A stretch of 64,000 nt of DNA from Pseudoalteromonas luteoviolacea (lineage in GTDB: Bacteria > Pseudomonadota > Gammaproteobacteria > Enterobacterales > Alteromonadaceae). The stretch covers positions 1-64,000 of the forward strand of contig NZ_JAKFZS010000017.1 in NCBI RefSeq assembly GCF_021654285.1, given 5' to 3'. Positions 1-9,255 of the stretch are shown here, one piece after another. The translations under genes and the position numbers were made by a program. The first letter of the stretch is position 1; the number at the start of each line of letters is the position of its first letter. A model generated the notes under the pieces. The model saw nothing but the letters and a program-made list of their open reading frames with translations, had not been told where the DNA came from and did not search any database.

Positions 1-17
1 AGCTCAGCTCGCTTTTT

Positions 18-1283
18 TTAATTGTGTTTTCTGCGAATGTTCGCACCTAGTCGACTGAGCTTATCTTCTATTTTTTGATAACCCCTATCCACATGATAAA
101 TACGATCCACCACAGTTTCACCTTCGGCAATAATACCCGTTAAGATCAAACTTGCCGAGGCGCGAAGATCTGTCGCCATTACCTGAGCACCAGATAGTCG
201 TACAGTCTCATCACAGATCGCTGTATTGCCTTCCAAACGGATGTTTGCGCCCATTCGCTGTAACTCAGGTACATGCATAAAGCGATTTTCAAATATGGTC
301 TCTGTGATAGTCGCGCTGCCATTGGCAACAACGTTAAGCGCTGTAAACTGCGCTTGCATATCAGTTGGAAAACCAGGATGAGGCATAGTCTTGATATTAA
401 CCGCCTTTAAATCTCGGTTTTTCATGCTGACGAATATGCTGTCGTCATTCACTTCAACAGCGACATTGGCTTGACGAAGCTTTTCAAGCACAGGCTCCAA
501 ACTCGTATGATCTGTGTTACGACACAATACTTCACCTTTGCTCATTGCTGCAGCCACCAAAAAAGTACCTGTTTCAATACGATCCGGAAGAATTTTATGC
601 TCACAACCGTTTAGCTTCTCAACACCTTGCACTTCAATACGACTAGAGCCCGCCCCTTGAATATTCGCACCCATCGCCGTTAAACACTCAGCAAGGTTGA
701 TAATTTCAGGTTCGCGCGCGGCATTTTCTAATACCGTAGTCCCCTCTGCGAGCGTTGCAGCCATAAGTAGGTTTTCTGTTGCACCAACTGACACAGTTTC
801 CATGAAAATTTCTGCGCCCTGCAAACGCTTACCTTGAGGTGTCTGCGCATTAATATAACCATTTTCAACCGTAATTTGAGCGCCCATTTTTTCAAGGCCA
901 GAGATGTGTAAATCCACCGGTCTTGCGCCAATTGCACATCCACCTGGCAATGACACTTGTGCTTGACCAAAACGAGCAAGCAGAGGCCCAAGTGCGAGTA
1001 CCGACGCACGCATTTGCTTTACAAGCTCATAGGGTGCCAGTACTTTATCAACACAGCGACCATCTACTTCAAGTAAGTCGCCACGCCATGTCACTTCAGC
1101 ACCGAGTGTGCGCAGTAAAGCTTCAGTGGTAACAATGTCGCGTAATTGAGGCACATTGCTGAAAATGCTTTTGCCATCAGCAAGCAATGCTGCAAATAAG
1201 ATAGGTAGAGCCGCATTTTTGGCTCCAGAGATAGTGACTTCACCGTTTAAAGTGGTGCCACCTTGGATAACAAACTGATCCAT
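18..1283 (-). CDS. murA: UDP-N-acetylglucosamine 1-carboxyvinyltransferase MurA
   Basis: This enzyme transfers enolpyruvate from PEP to UDP-GlcNAc, the first committed step of peptidoglycan synthesis, in the cytoplasm. The 421-residue product has the expected length. It begins MDQFVIQGG, has the SGAKNAALPI substrate loop near residue 20 and the LPGGCAIGARPVD loop carrying the fosfomycin-target cysteine near residue 116. It is the last gene of a minus-strand run ibaG-mlaBCDEF-murA, the arrangement known from many gammaproteobacteria. It starts 12 bp after the ibaG stop, so it is probably co-transcribed. All family landmarks are intact and nothing is odd. Confidence 0.98.
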   Translation of the reverse strand: MDQFVIQGGTTLNGEVTISGAKNAALPILFAALLADGKSIFSNVPQLRDIVTTEALLRTLGAEVTWRGDLLEVDGRCVDKVLAPYELVKQMRASVLALGPLLARFGQAQVSLPGGCAIGARPVDLHISGLEKMGAQITVENGYINAQTPQGKRLQGAEIFMETVSVGATENLLMAATLAEGTTVLENAAREPEIINLAECLTAMGANIQGAGSSRIEVQGVEKLNGCEHKILPDRIETGTFLVAAAMSKGEVLCRNTDHTSLEPVLEKLRQANVAVEVNDDSIFVSMKNRDLKAVNIKTMPHPGFPTDMQAQFTALNVVANGSATITETIFENRFMHVPELQRMGANIRLEGNTAICDETVRLSGAQVMATDLRASASLILTGIIAEGETVVDRIYHVDRGYQKIEDKLSRLGANIRRKHN

Positions 1284-1295
1284 TGTGGCTCCTAA

Positions 1296-1553
1296 TTATT
1301 GTGGCAAGATAAACTTTTGCTCGCGTTGCCACTCGGTAGGTGTATAAGCTTTAATGCTTACGGCATGAATTGTTCCATCTTTGATCACTTCCATTAATGG
1401 AGCATAAACCATTTGCTCTCTTTTTACGCGTCTTAGTCCATCAAAACACTCGCCAACAGCAATCACTTCATAGTGACTGCCATTTGCTTTTACTTTTACT
1501 TCTTCTAAGGTCAAAGATTGCTGTAAAACAGTTTCGACTTGATTTGTTTCCAT
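1296..1553 (-). CDS. ibaG: BolA-family protein IbaG
   Basis: This is a small BolA-like protein of 85 residues. Family members bind [2Fe-2S] clusters together with monothiol glutaredoxins, and E. coli IbaG is acid-responsive. The sequence carries the core FDGLRRVKREQMVYAPL and ends with the HAVSIKAYTPTEW segment typical of IbaG. I chose the ATG at 1553 because METNQVE aligns with the E. coli N-terminus. An in-frame GTG at 1562, overlapping the mlaB stop, would add three residues. The gene sits between mlaB and murA, as in E. coli. Confidence 0.93.
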   Translation of the reverse strand: METNQVETVLQQSLTLEEVKVKANGSHYEVIAVGECFDGLRRVKREQMVYAPLMEVIKDGTIHAVSIKAYTPTEWQREQKFILPQ

Positions 1554-1558
1554 CGGAC

Positions 1559-1852
1559 TCACTCAAATAAGGTTGTGACCTGCCCCAATTCCATCAAATT
1601 TTGCAATTGCTCAGGTCTATTCTGCAACTCAAGGCGCACGCCTTGTCGTTTTAATTTGCCTAAAGAGTGAATTAACCAAGCTAAGCCCGCGGTGTCAACC
1701 CTTGAGACCTCACAAAGGTCAAAATACAGCACTGACTGCGCATTTTCTAACAATTGGTTAAGAAGTGATTCATTTATTAAGGTGTCACGGGTCAATTCCC
1801 CTTTCACCGCCACCGTGTCATCAGCAACTTTGTTGAAGTGCAGATTAGGCAT
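1559..1852 (-). CDS. mlaB: Phospholipid ABC transporter STAS-domain subunit MlaB
   Basis: MlaB is the cytoplasmic STAS-domain subunit that binds the MlaF ATPase in the inner-membrane MlaFEDB complex and supports its assembly and activity. The product is about 97 residues, with the STAS signature SRVDTAGLAWLIHSLGKL in the second half. Three ATGs lie close together at 1861, 1858 and 1852. An AGAGGGG ribosome-binding site directly abuts the first ones and is best spaced for 1852, which also gives the E. coli length. It overlaps the 3' end of mlaC and the start region of ibaG, consistent with translational coupling. Confidence 0.92.
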   Translation of the reverse strand: MPNLHFNKVADDTVAVKGELTRDTLINESLLNQLLENAQSVLYFDLCEVSRVDTAGLAWLIHSLGKLKRQGVRLELQNRPEQLQNLMELGQVTTLFE

Positions 1853-2531
1853 TTCCATCATCCCCTCTGAACTGCACTGGCAGCTGGCTTTTCTTCTCTA
1901 ACAGAGAAATAACATGCTCAATGCCTTGCTGACGCAAAATACCGTGTAATTCACTTTGCTTAGCATCTAACAAACTGATCCCCTCAGCCATCATATCAAA
2001 AGCGCGCCACTCACCTTGCTTGTTTTGACGTACTTTAAAGTCAATCTTAATGTCTGGTTTACCTGCTTCAACAATCTTGGTTCTCACAGTCGCGACATTA
2101 ACATCTGCAAAAGGACGCGATGCTTCAAACTCCACTTTCTGGTCGGTATATTGGGTAAATACACCAGCATATGTCGCCACCAAATATGATTTAAATACCT
2201 CGATAAATGCGCGAATGTTTTTGACTGCTTGCGCCTTTTCTTGCTTATCTTTGATATTACGCACTTTTTGTATATAGCTGCCTAACACGCGATAAGCAGC
2301 ATATTTATAATCAATATATGGCAGTAGCTCCTGCTCTACGATAACTCGTAAATGCTCTTTATCTTTTGCAATGATGCTCTGGTCTTTTGCCACGCGCTTA
2401 AACGTATTGTCCGCAACTTGTTGAACCATCTTATAAGGGTCTTTCAAATCAACCTGTGCGGCATTAGCAACTGCACTAAATAATGCCAGTGTTAACACAC
2501 TGATAGCGATAACGAAATAATTCTTTAGCAT
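1845..2531 (-). CDS. mlaC: Periplasmic phospholipid shuttle MlaC
   Basis: MlaC is the soluble periplasmic lipid carrier of the Mla pathway. It moves phospholipids between the outer-membrane MlaA-porin complex and the inner-membrane MlaFEDB complex. The 228-residue protein begins with a clear signal peptide (MLKNYFVIAISVLTLALFSA, cleavage near ANA-AQ). It continues with the MlaC/Tgt2 fold and contains the typical ...YIDYKYAAYRVLG segment. It lies directly after mlaD with a 6-bp gap and overlaps mlaB. Confidence 0.95.
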   Translation of the reverse strand: MLKNYFVIAISVLTLALFSAVANAAQVDLKDPYKMVQQVADNTFKRVAKDQSIIAKDKEHLRVIVEQELLPYIDYKYAAYRVLGSYIQKVRNIKDKQEKAQAVKNIRAFIEVFKSYLVATYAGVFTQYTDQKVEFEASRPFADVNVATVRTKIVEAGKPDIKIDFKVRQNKQGEWRAFDMMAEGISLLDAKQSELHGILRQQGIEHVISLLEKKSQLPVQFRGDDGNA

Positions 2532-2537
2532 GGTGAC

Positions 2538-3083
2538 TTACTCGCTGCTTTGATTAAATAGGAACTGGCCAATCAACTCTTCTAGTACCAGTGCAGATTT
2601 AGTATCTGTAATCGTGTCACCGTCTTTGAGCGCGAGACTCTCAACGCCAAATAAGTCATCTAAATCTACCTCATCTTGCGTAGATACTTCATTACCTAAA
2701 CATGTTTGCTTGGCAGACTCAGACGCGATGACAGGTGAAATACCCAAATATTGCTCACCTAAAATACCTGAAGTTAAGATCGCCACAGACGTTGTATCCG
2801 AAAACTGACATTCATACGTCTTATCAATGCTCATGCTCACCACTGGTACAAACTCTTGCGGATGAATACGAATGCCATCGACGCGACCAATCACAACACC
2901 ACCTACTTTAATCGGCGCGCGTGTTTTCAATGAGCCGATATTGTCAAATTTAGCGTCTAGTTGATATGTTTCACCATTGCCACTGATCCCCGCATTGGCT
3001 ACTTTCATGGCTAACATCACAAATGCAGCAACACCTAAAGCGACAAATAAGCCAACCAAAATTTCTATTTTCCGTGTATTCAT
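2538..3083 (-). CDS. mlaD: MCE-domain protein MlaD
   Basis: MlaD is the membrane-anchored MCE protein that forms a hexameric lipid channel on the periplasmic face of the MlaE permease. The 181-residue protein has one N-terminal transmembrane helix (residues about 7-25), then the MCE domain with the IKVGGVVIGRVDGI motif around residues 58-71. A short, rather acidic C-terminal tail includes EVDLDDLFG. Position between mlaE and mlaC fixes the assignment. The length is close to the E. coli protein. Confidence 0.96.
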   Translation of the reverse strand: MNTRKIEILVGLFVALGVAAFVMLAMKVANAGISGNGETYQLDAKFDNIGSLKTRAPIKVGGVVIGRVDGIRIHPQEFVPVVSMSIDKTYECQFSDTTSVAILTSGILGEQYLGISPVIASESAKQTCLGNEVSTQDEVDLDDLFGVESLALKDGDTITDTKSALVLEELIGQFLFNQSSE

Positions 3084-3095
3084 TTTTCCTAACCC

Positions 3096-3872
3096 TTAAC
3101 TCGAAAACATCACTGCTGTTAGTACAAAGTCAAAACCTAAAACAGCCAATGAAGAGTGCACAACGGTTTCCGTTGTTGCTTTGCTGATCCCCTCTGAGGT
3201 CGGGACACAGTCATAACCTTTATACAGTGCTATCCACGTCACTATTAACGCAAATACAAAACTTTTGATCAGGCCATTCATGATGTCTTGCTGTAAAGAA
3301 ACCTGAGACTGCATGATTGACCAGAAACTGCCAGAATCGACACCAAGCCAGTCAACACCGACTAAATGCGCACCTAATATTGCCACTGCTGAGAATATAA
3401 GTGCGAGCAATGGCATACTTATGAAACCCGCCCAAAAACGAGGCGCAATAACACGTTTTAATGGATCAACCGCCATCATTTCTAAACTGGATAATTGCTC
3501 TGTTGCTTTCATCAGGCCTATTTCAGCGGTCAGTGCACTACCCGCTCGACCTGCAAACAAGAGTGCAGTCACCACGGGCCCTAACTCTCGCAATAAACTC
3601 AAGGCAACAAGTGGGCCTAAGCTGTCTTCAGCACCATAACCAACTAATACAGTGTAGCCTTGCAGTGCCAATACCATACCAATGAACAACCCTGATACCA
3701 TGATAATCAAAAGAGATTGATGACCAACCATATAAAGTTGTTTGATCAGCAATGGTGTTCCTTGACGGATATTGGGCATATTTAACAATGCGCCTAATAA
3801 CATGCGCGTAGCTCGCCCGATTGATGCAAAGCGGTTGAGCGTTTTATGTCCTAGCTTTTGTAAAAAGTCCAC
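3096..3872 (-). CDS. mlaE: Phospholipid ABC transporter permease MlaE
   Basis: MlaE is the integral-membrane permease of the MlaFEDB lipid transporter. The 258-residue product has the permease signature GRAGSALTAEIGLMKATEQ around residues 126-144 and several hydrophobic helices ending in a hydrophobic C-terminus. It starts 2 bp after the mlaF stop and ends 12 bp before mlaD. All features are as expected for the family. Confidence 0.96.
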   Translation of the reverse strand: MDFLQKLGHKTLNRFASIGRATRMLLGALLNMPNIRQGTPLLIKQLYMVGHQSLLIIMVSGLFIGMVLALQGYTVLVGYGAEDSLGPLVALSLLRELGPVVTALLFAGRAGSALTAEIGLMKATEQLSSLEMMAVDPLKRVIAPRFWAGFISMPLLALIFSAVAILGAHLVGVDWLGVDSGSFWSIMQSQVSLQQDIMNGLIKSFVFALIVTWIALYKGYDCVPTSEGISKATTETVVHSSLAVLGFDFVLTAVMFSS

Positions 3873-3874
3873 GC

Positions 3875-4690
3875 TTACACGCCTCCATCCAATAATTCCT
3901 CATCGTAAGGTGCTGCATTGAAATGAAATGGCACTGGACCATCTGATAATCCCTGCAAAAACTGCTGCACGAGTGGCGAGCTATGAGCCAACATTTGTTC
4001 TGGAGTACCACTGCCAATTACACCTTGCTCAGCAATAATGACCACATGATCAGCAATACTGAGTACTTCGGTGACATCGTGCGTAACGATTAAAGATGAC
4101 AAACCTAACACTTCATTAAGTGACTTTATCATCCTTACCAGAACCCCCATGGAAATAGGGTCTTGACCAGCAAACGGCTCATCATACATGATAAGTTCTG
4201 GGTCTAGAGCAATAGCTCGCGCTAAAGCAGCGCGTCTCGCCATACCACCAGATAACTCAGCAGGCATCAGATCTTTTGCGCCTCGAAGGCCTACAGCTTG
4301 TAACTTCATTAAAACAATCAAACGAATGAGATCTTCGCTTAATTGCGTATGTTCGCGCAGCGGGAAAGCAACATTGTCAAACACTGACATGTCAGTAAAT
4401 AATGCACCGCTTTGAAACAACATACTCATTTGCTTTCGTGCTTGATATAACTCCGTTCGAGTCATGGCGGGCACACTTGAGCCCATAAATGTAATATCAC
4501 CACTGTCTGGACGAAGTTGACCACCTATTAAGCGCAACATAGTGGTTTTACCAATCCCACTCGGCCCCATGATGGCTGTAATTTTACCCCTCGGCACTGA
4601 AAAACTCATATTTTTATATATGACTCTTTCACCGCGAGAAAAGGTTACATCCTTGACTTCAACGATTGACTGCGACAAGTCGCTCTCCAT
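3875..4690 (-). CDS. mlaF: Phospholipid ABC transporter ATPase MlaF
   Basis: MlaF is the ATPase powering the Mla transporter at the inner membrane. The 271-residue protein contains Walker A GPSGIGKTT near residue 43, the signature LSGGMARRAALARA near residue 146, and Walker B LIMYDEPFAGQDP. The H-loop is in VTHDV. It is the first gene of the mla-ibaG-murA run. The divergent yrbG starts about 230 bp away, so promoters for both operons should lie in 4691-4924. I see no confident promoter match there, only a TTGACA at 4866-4871 without a well-spaced -10. Confidence 0.96.
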   Translation of the reverse strand: MESDLSQSIVEVKDVTFSRGERVIYKNMSFSVPRGKITAIMGPSGIGKTTMLRLIGGQLRPDSGDITFMGSSVPAMTRTELYQARKQMSMLFQSGALFTDMSVFDNVAFPLREHTQLSEDLIRLIVLMKLQAVGLRGAKDLMPAELSGGMARRAALARAIALDPELIMYDEPFAGQDPISMGVLVRMIKSLNEVLGLSSLIVTHDVTEVLSIADHVVIIAEQGVIGSGTPEQMLAHSSPLVQQFLQGLSDGPVPFHFNAAPYDEELLDGGV

Positions 4691-4924
4691 ATATCGATTT
4701 CACCAATGGGTGAATAATACGTTTTTTTCAACCAAGATGGAAAATGCAAATTGGTAAAATTTTGTAATAGCCATAGTTAAAAAAAGTTATTTGTCATCAT
4801 TCTCAGTAACAGAATGTAATTTAATCGGGGACAGACCTAGTAACTAGATCAGATTATTTATACATTTGACAACGCATTTGATAATATTTACTGCACTGTA
4901 ATTTAGTTGCTCGGCATAGGTTTC

Positions 4925-5887
4925 ATGGTTTTATCTTTTGTCATTCTCATCTTAGGTTTTATTGCACTGGTTTGGAGCGCGGATAGGTTTGTGTTTGGCG
5001 CAGCCGCCTTGGCGAAAAACTTCGGCGTCCCCACTTTAATTGTTGGCCTAACGATTGTTGCTATGGGCTCTTCAGCTCCCGAAATGATGGTCGCAGCACA
5101 AGCTGCTTTATCAGATAAAACAGACACCGCGGTCGGTAATGCCGTCGGCTCCAATATTGCCAACATTTTACTAGTTCTAGGTATCACAGCCCTGCTTCGC
5201 CCTCTTGCTGTCGGTTCTGGTATTTTACGCCGAGAAATGCCACTGCTTATCATCGTGTCACTGGGCGCTTGGTATATCATCAGCGATAACTACTTTAGCG
5301 CTACTGAAGGCTTTGTTTTATTAGCCGGCTTTGCAAGTTTCATCCTTGGTCTGATTTATATCACCAAAAATAGCAGTAAAGACCAAGAAGATGATCCCCT
5401 CGTTTCAGAGGCATGTGATGAAGTACCAGATAATGTGCCGACCAAAAATGCCCTGTTATGGCTCATCGTTGGTATGATAGTCCTGCCTGTCAGCGCAGAC
5501 TTATTGGTTGACTCTGCTGTCGATATCGCCAAATTCTTTGGTATGAGCGACTTGTTAATTGGTTTGACAATCATTGCTATCGGCACCAGCTTACCTGAGC
5601 TTGCGGCCTGTGTAGCAGGTGTATTAAAAAACGAAGACGACCTTGCCCTGGGTAACATCATAGGTTCCAATATTTTCAATATCCTCGCCGTATTATCAAT
5701 CGCGGGCATATTAAATCCGGCTCAGCTGGATATGAATATTTCCCAACGCGATATTTACGTCATGTTAGGTGCAACCGCTGCGCTTATTATCATGAGTGTT
5801 AACCTTAGAGGTAAACGACAAATTAACCGTATTGAAGGCGGTGTACTACTTGCCGCGTTTGTTGGCTACATGTATGCAATTATCTAG
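4925..5887 (+). CDS. yrbG: Calcium/sodium antiporter, YrbG family
   Basis: This is an inner-membrane cation antiporter of the CaCA superfamily. About ten hydrophobic helices are present in two inverted halves. Each half has an alpha-repeat: GSSAPEMMVA and VGNAVGSNIANILLVLG in the first, GTSLPELAA and LGNIIGSNIFNILAVL in the second. I use the ATG at 4925, preceded by an AGG at 4918-4920. An upstream in-frame TTG at 4907 lacks support. It heads the kds-lpt-rpoN series, as E. coli yrbG does. Confidence 0.92.
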   Translation: MVLSFVILILGFIALVWSADRFVFGAAALAKNFGVPTLIVGLTIVAMGSSAPEMMVAAQAALSDKTDTAVGNAVGSNIANILLVLGITALLRPLAVGSGILRREMPLLIIVSLGAWYIISDNYFSATEGFVLLAGFASFILGLIYITKNSSKDQEDDPLVSEACDEVPDNVPTKNALLWLIVGMIVLPVSADLLVDSAVDIAKFFGMSDLLIGLTIIAIGTSLPELAACVAGVLKNEDDLALGNIIGSNIFNILAVLSIAGILNPAQLDMNISQRDIYVMLGATAALIIMSVNLRGKRQINRIEGGVLLAAFVGYMYAII

Positions 5888-5895
5888 GAGTAAAT

Positions 5896-6867
5896 ATGGA
5901 TAAGCACGTATTTATTGAGACCGCAAAACGCGTATTGGATATTGAACAACAAGCGATTAGCGAGCTCAATCAATATATAGACAACAGTTTTATCGCTGCA
6001 TGTGAGCTAATGCTTAATTGCACTGGCCGTGTAATTGTCATCGGTATGGGAAAGTCAGGCCACATTGGCAATAAAGTTGCGGCAACTCTAGCCAGTACTG
6101 GCACTCCTTCATTCTTTGTTCACCCAGGCGAAGCGAGCCACGGTGACTTAGGTATGATCACCGCTGAAGACGTCGTCTTACTTATTTCAAATTCAGGTGA
6201 AACAGGAGAAGTCGTCGGTATTATTCCTGTGATTAAAAGAATTGGCGCACGCGTGATTAGTATGACAGGCAACGCAAATTCCACCATGGCACAGCAGGCT
6301 GATATTCACCTATGTATTAAGGTTTCAAAAGAAGCCTGCCCACTCGGTTTAGCGCCAACTGCGAGCACCACAGCGACGCTGGTAATGGGAGATGCATTGG
6401 CGGTTGCTTTGCTTGAAGCAAGAGGCTTTACTGCGGATGATTTTGCACTCTCACATCCAGGCGGCAGCTTAGGTAAAAGACTATTATTAACGCTACGAGA
6501 CATCATGCATAGCGGCAGTGATGTGCCAATGACTTCCTTGGGAAGCTCTATCAAAGAAGCATTGTTCGACATGTCAGCTAAAGGGTTGGGCATGACTGCC
6601 ATCGTAAATGATCAAAAGCAGCTATGCGGTATATTTACCGATGGCGATTTACGTCGTGTTATCGAACAAAAAGCCGATTTGCATAATGATACTATTGATT
6701 CAGTGATGACTATTTGTTGTACTACGGCATCGCCTGATATGCTGGCTGCTGAAGCCCTTAATATCATGGAAAAAAAGCGCATTAATGGTCTAATCGTCAT
6801 TGATGAAAATAAACACCCTATCGGGGCACTCAATACTCAAGATTTACTGCGAGCAGGAGTACTATAA
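5896..6867 (+). CDS. kdsD: Arabinose-5-phosphate isomerase KdsD
   Basis: KdsD converts ribulose-5-phosphate to arabinose-5-phosphate, the first step to Kdo for LPS inner core. The 323-residue protein has an N-terminal SIS sugar-isomerase domain (GMGKSGHIGNKVAATLASTG near residue 51, SNSGETGEV near residue 98) followed by two CBS domains from about residue 205. It is 8 bp downstream of yrbG and 2 bp upstream of kdsC, so it is operonic. Confidence 0.97.
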   Translation: MDKHVFIETAKRVLDIEQQAISELNQYIDNSFIAACELMLNCTGRVIVIGMGKSGHIGNKVAATLASTGTPSFFVHPGEASHGDLGMITAEDVVLLISNSGETGEVVGIIPVIKRIGARVISMTGNANSTMAQQADIHLCIKVSKEACPLGLAPTASTTATLVMGDALAVALLEARGFTADDFALSHPGGSLGKRLLLTLRDIMHSGSDVPMTSLGSSIKEALFDMSAKGLGMTAIVNDQKQLCGIFTDGDLRRVIEQKADLHNDTIDSVMTICCTTASPDMLAAEALNIMEKKRINGLIVIDENKHPIGALNTQDLLRAGVL

Positions 6868-6869
6868 AC

Positions 6870-7421
6870 ATGCAATTTAGTGAGCTTTATCAAGCAATCT
6901 CTGTAAAAACCAGTGACAAAGCGAAATCTATCAAGCTGCTAATTTGTGATATTGATGGCGTATTCTCAGATGGCCGTATTTACCTGGGTAACCAAGGTGA
7001 AGAGTTAAAAGCATTCAATACCAAAGATGGTTTCGGGATCAAAGCGTTAATTGAAACCGGTGTTGAAGTCGCCGTCATTACTGGACGACATTCAGAAATC
7101 GTTAAGCAACGTATGACTAGCTTAAACGTAAAGCACATATACCAAGGTCAAGAAGACAAGGTTGAAGCATACGAAGAATTGAAAAGCAGCTTAAATTTAT
7201 CCGATGATCAAATTGCGTATATTGGCGATGATGGCCCAGATATACCGGTAATGCAAAAAGTTGGTTTCGCTGTTGCAGTTGCTGATGCACACCCATTGGT
7301 AAAAAGTTTGGCTCATTATACGACTATGTTGCCTGGAGGGTTTGGTGCTGTTAGAGAGCTAACCGACTTATTAATGTTGAGCCAAGGTAACGAATTACTC
7401 TCTAAGGGGAGCAGTACATGA
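6870..7421 (+). CDS. kdsC: Kdo-8-phosphate phosphatase KdsC
   Basis: KdsC dephosphorylates Kdo-8-phosphate to Kdo in the LPS pathway. The 183-residue HAD-family phosphatase has the DIDGVFSDG nucleophile motif near residue 27, the TGR motif (ITGRHSEIV) and YIGDDGPDIPVM as the late acidic motif. The stop overlaps the lptC start by 4 bp. It lacks a large cap domain, as expected for tetrameric KdsC. Confidence 0.97.
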   Translation: MQFSELYQAISVKTSDKAKSIKLLICDIDGVFSDGRIYLGNQGEELKAFNTKDGFGIKALIETGVEVAVITGRHSEIVKQRMTSLNVKHIYQGQEDKVEAYEELKSSLNLSDDQIAYIGDDGPDIPVMQKVGFAVAVADAHPLVKSLAHYTTMLPGGFGAVRELTDLLMLSQGNELLSKGSST

Positions 7422-7972
7422 CCAATTTGCGGGTTATTTTACTCGTAGTTTTCGGTGCTGCCATGCTTTGGCTTTGGTATCCCTTTTTAACGCAAACAGA
7501 ACAAGCATCGCAGCAAGAGCAGGAAACGATCGCTCAGCCAGACTACGTTGCGATTGATTTAAAACAGACCTCATTTGCTGAAAATGGACAACTGAGTTAT
7601 CAAATTACAGCACAGAGAATGGAATTATATCAAGAGCTTGGGTTTAGCCACTTTGAAGTGCCCATTTTTGTCTTACATAACGGACAACACAACTGGCAAC
7701 TCACCGCGAATGAAGCCACTTTATATGAAAATGATACACTAATTTTAGAGGGCAACGTTAAAGCAACAAACTTGAACGATAACGCCATGATCACCGAAAT
7801 AAACGCAGATAATCTTCGACTTGAAATTAGTAATCGAATAATGCGTTCAGAGCAACCTGTGATCATTACAGGCCCTAGCTTAACCATTACTGGTAAAGGG
7901 CTAACCGCCGATCTCAATATTGAGGTCATTGAACTTATTAACCACACTGAAACGATTTATGATAAGCAATAA
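7418..7972 (+). CDS. lptC: LPS export system protein LptC
   Basis: LptC is the bitopic inner-membrane protein that passes LPS from LptB2FG to LptA. The 184-residue product has a single N-terminal transmembrane helix (residues about 4-22) and a periplasmic beta-jellyroll with the NGQLSYQITAQRMELY segment. It overlaps kdsC by 4 bp at its start and lptA by 14 bp at its end, the standard lptCAB layout. Confidence 0.95.
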   Translation: MTNLRVILLVVFGAAMLWLWYPFLTQTEQASQQEQETIAQPDYVAIDLKQTSFAENGQLSYQITAQRMELYQELGFSHFEVPIFVLHNGQHNWQLTANEATLYENDTLILEGNVKATNLNDNAMITEINADNLRLEISNRIMRSEQPVIITGPSLTITGKGLTADLNIEVIELINHTETIYDKQ

Positions 7973-8492
7973 ATTAAGTGCAACCTTATTATTCACCTGT
8001 GCTTTAGCACTTTTACCGCAGAGTGTGCTTGCCAATAGCACGCCTGAACAAGTGATTATTAGTTCTGGTAAGCAACAAGCACAATTGCAAACAAACATTG
8101 GGGTTTTTGAAGAAAACGTCGAGATTATTCATGGCCAGCGCAAAATTTTCGCAGATCGCCTAGAAGTTCATCGCCGTGAAGAGTTAGGTGAAAACAAACA
8201 GTTACTAGTCGCCACTGGTTCACCTGCGATTTTCCAAGAACAACAGGCTGATGGCAGCCTGTTAAAAGCCACAGCGCAAGAAGTGCGATATGATGTTGCA
8301 AATCGTTTACTCACCATCAAAGGCAATGCCGAAATAAGCCAAGCCGGTCAGAAGATTTCTGCCCAAGAAATTCTCTATGATATGGAAAAACAGCTTATCA
8401 GCGCGCAAAAAGCGAATGAGAAAGGTAAACGAGTGAGAACTGTTTTACTCCCTGTAGATAAAGAGCAAGATGATAACAAGGAGCCACAGTGA
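7959..8492 (+). CDS. lptA: LPS transport periplasmic protein LptA
   Basis: LptA forms the periplasmic bridge that carries LPS to LptDE at the outer membrane. From the ATG at 7959 the product is 177 residues, with a signal peptide (MISNKLSATLLFTCALALLP, cleavage near VLANS) and OstA/LptA beta-jellyroll repeats. I prefer this start to the in-frame one at 7920, which would put 13 extra residues before the signal peptide. The gene overlaps lptC by 14 bp and lptB by 4 bp. Confidence 0.94.
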   Translation: MISNKLSATLLFTCALALLPQSVLANSTPEQVIISSGKQQAQLQTNIGVFEENVEIIHGQRKIFADRLEVHRREELGENKQLLVATGSPAIFQEQQADGSLLKATAQEVRYDVANRLLTIKGNAEISQAGQKISAQEILYDMEKQLISAQKANEKGKRVRTVLLPVDKEQDDNKEPQ

Positions 8493-9214
8493 GCACACTA
8501 AAAGCGACAGCACTAGCAAAGAGCTATAAAGGCAGGCAAGTTGTTAAAAATGTTGAACTAAGTGTTGAAGCAGGCAGCATCGTTGGTTTACTTGGCCCAA
8601 ATGGCGCAGGTAAAACCACCACCTTTTATATGATTGTTGGCCTTGTACCAAGCGACAAGGGCAGCATTCATATTGACTCACAAGACATTACATTATTGCC
8701 GATGCACAGCCGAGCCCGTTTGGGGATAGGGTATTTACCACAAGAGTCTTCAATTTTTAGAAAGCTGACCGTTTATGACAATTTAATGGCGATCCTTGAA
8801 ACCAGAAAAGACCTCAACAAACCCCAACGTGAAACGGTATTAAACGACTTACTTGATGAGTTTAATATTCAGCATATTCGCTCAAGTTTGGGAATGGCAC
8901 TTTCTGGCGGTGAACGTCGCCGAGTCGAAATTGCTCGCGCTTTAGCCGCAAATCCTAAATTTATTCTTTTAGATGAGCCTTTTGCTGGCGTTGATCCGAT
9001 TTCAGTGTTAGATATAAAGAAAATTATCGAGCATTTAAAAAACCGTGGGATCGGCGTATTGATCACAGATCATAATGTTCGCGAAACTTTGGATGTATGT
9101 GAAAAGGCATATATTGTTTCCCATGGTGAATTAATTGCATCAGGCACACCTGAACATGTTTTAGCGGATCAAACCGTCCGAGATGTCTACTTAGGCGAGC
9201 AATTCAGGCTATAG
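8489..9214 (+). CDS. lptB: LPS export ABC transporter ATPase LptB
   Basis: LptB is the cytoplasmic ATPase of LptB2FG, which extracts LPS from the inner membrane. The 241-residue length is identical to E. coli. Walker A GPNGAGKTT is near residue 36, the signature is LSGGERRRVEIARALA, Walker B FILLDEPFAGVDP and the H-loop ITDHNVRET. The GTG start overlaps lptA. It is followed 41 bp later by rpoN, the usual neighbour. Confidence 0.97.
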   Translation: MSTLKATALAKSYKGRQVVKNVELSVEAGSIVGLLGPNGAGKTTTFYMIVGLVPSDKGSIHIDSQDITLLPMHSRARLGIGYLPQESSIFRKLTVYDNLMAILETRKDLNKPQRETVLNDLLDEFNIQHIRSSLGMALSGGERRRVEIARALAANPKFILLDEPFAGVDPISVLDIKKIIEHLKNRGIGVLITDHNVRETLDVCEKAYIVSHGELIASGTPEHVLADQTVRDVYLGEQFRL

Positions 9215-9255
9215 TTAAGAATAAGCGTAACAACGAAAAGGATTGTTAGAGATAC

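Noticed and set aside
4903..5280. 125-codon minus-strand ORF opposite yrbG
   Set aside because: Shadow of the strongly supported antiporter gene, with no family match.
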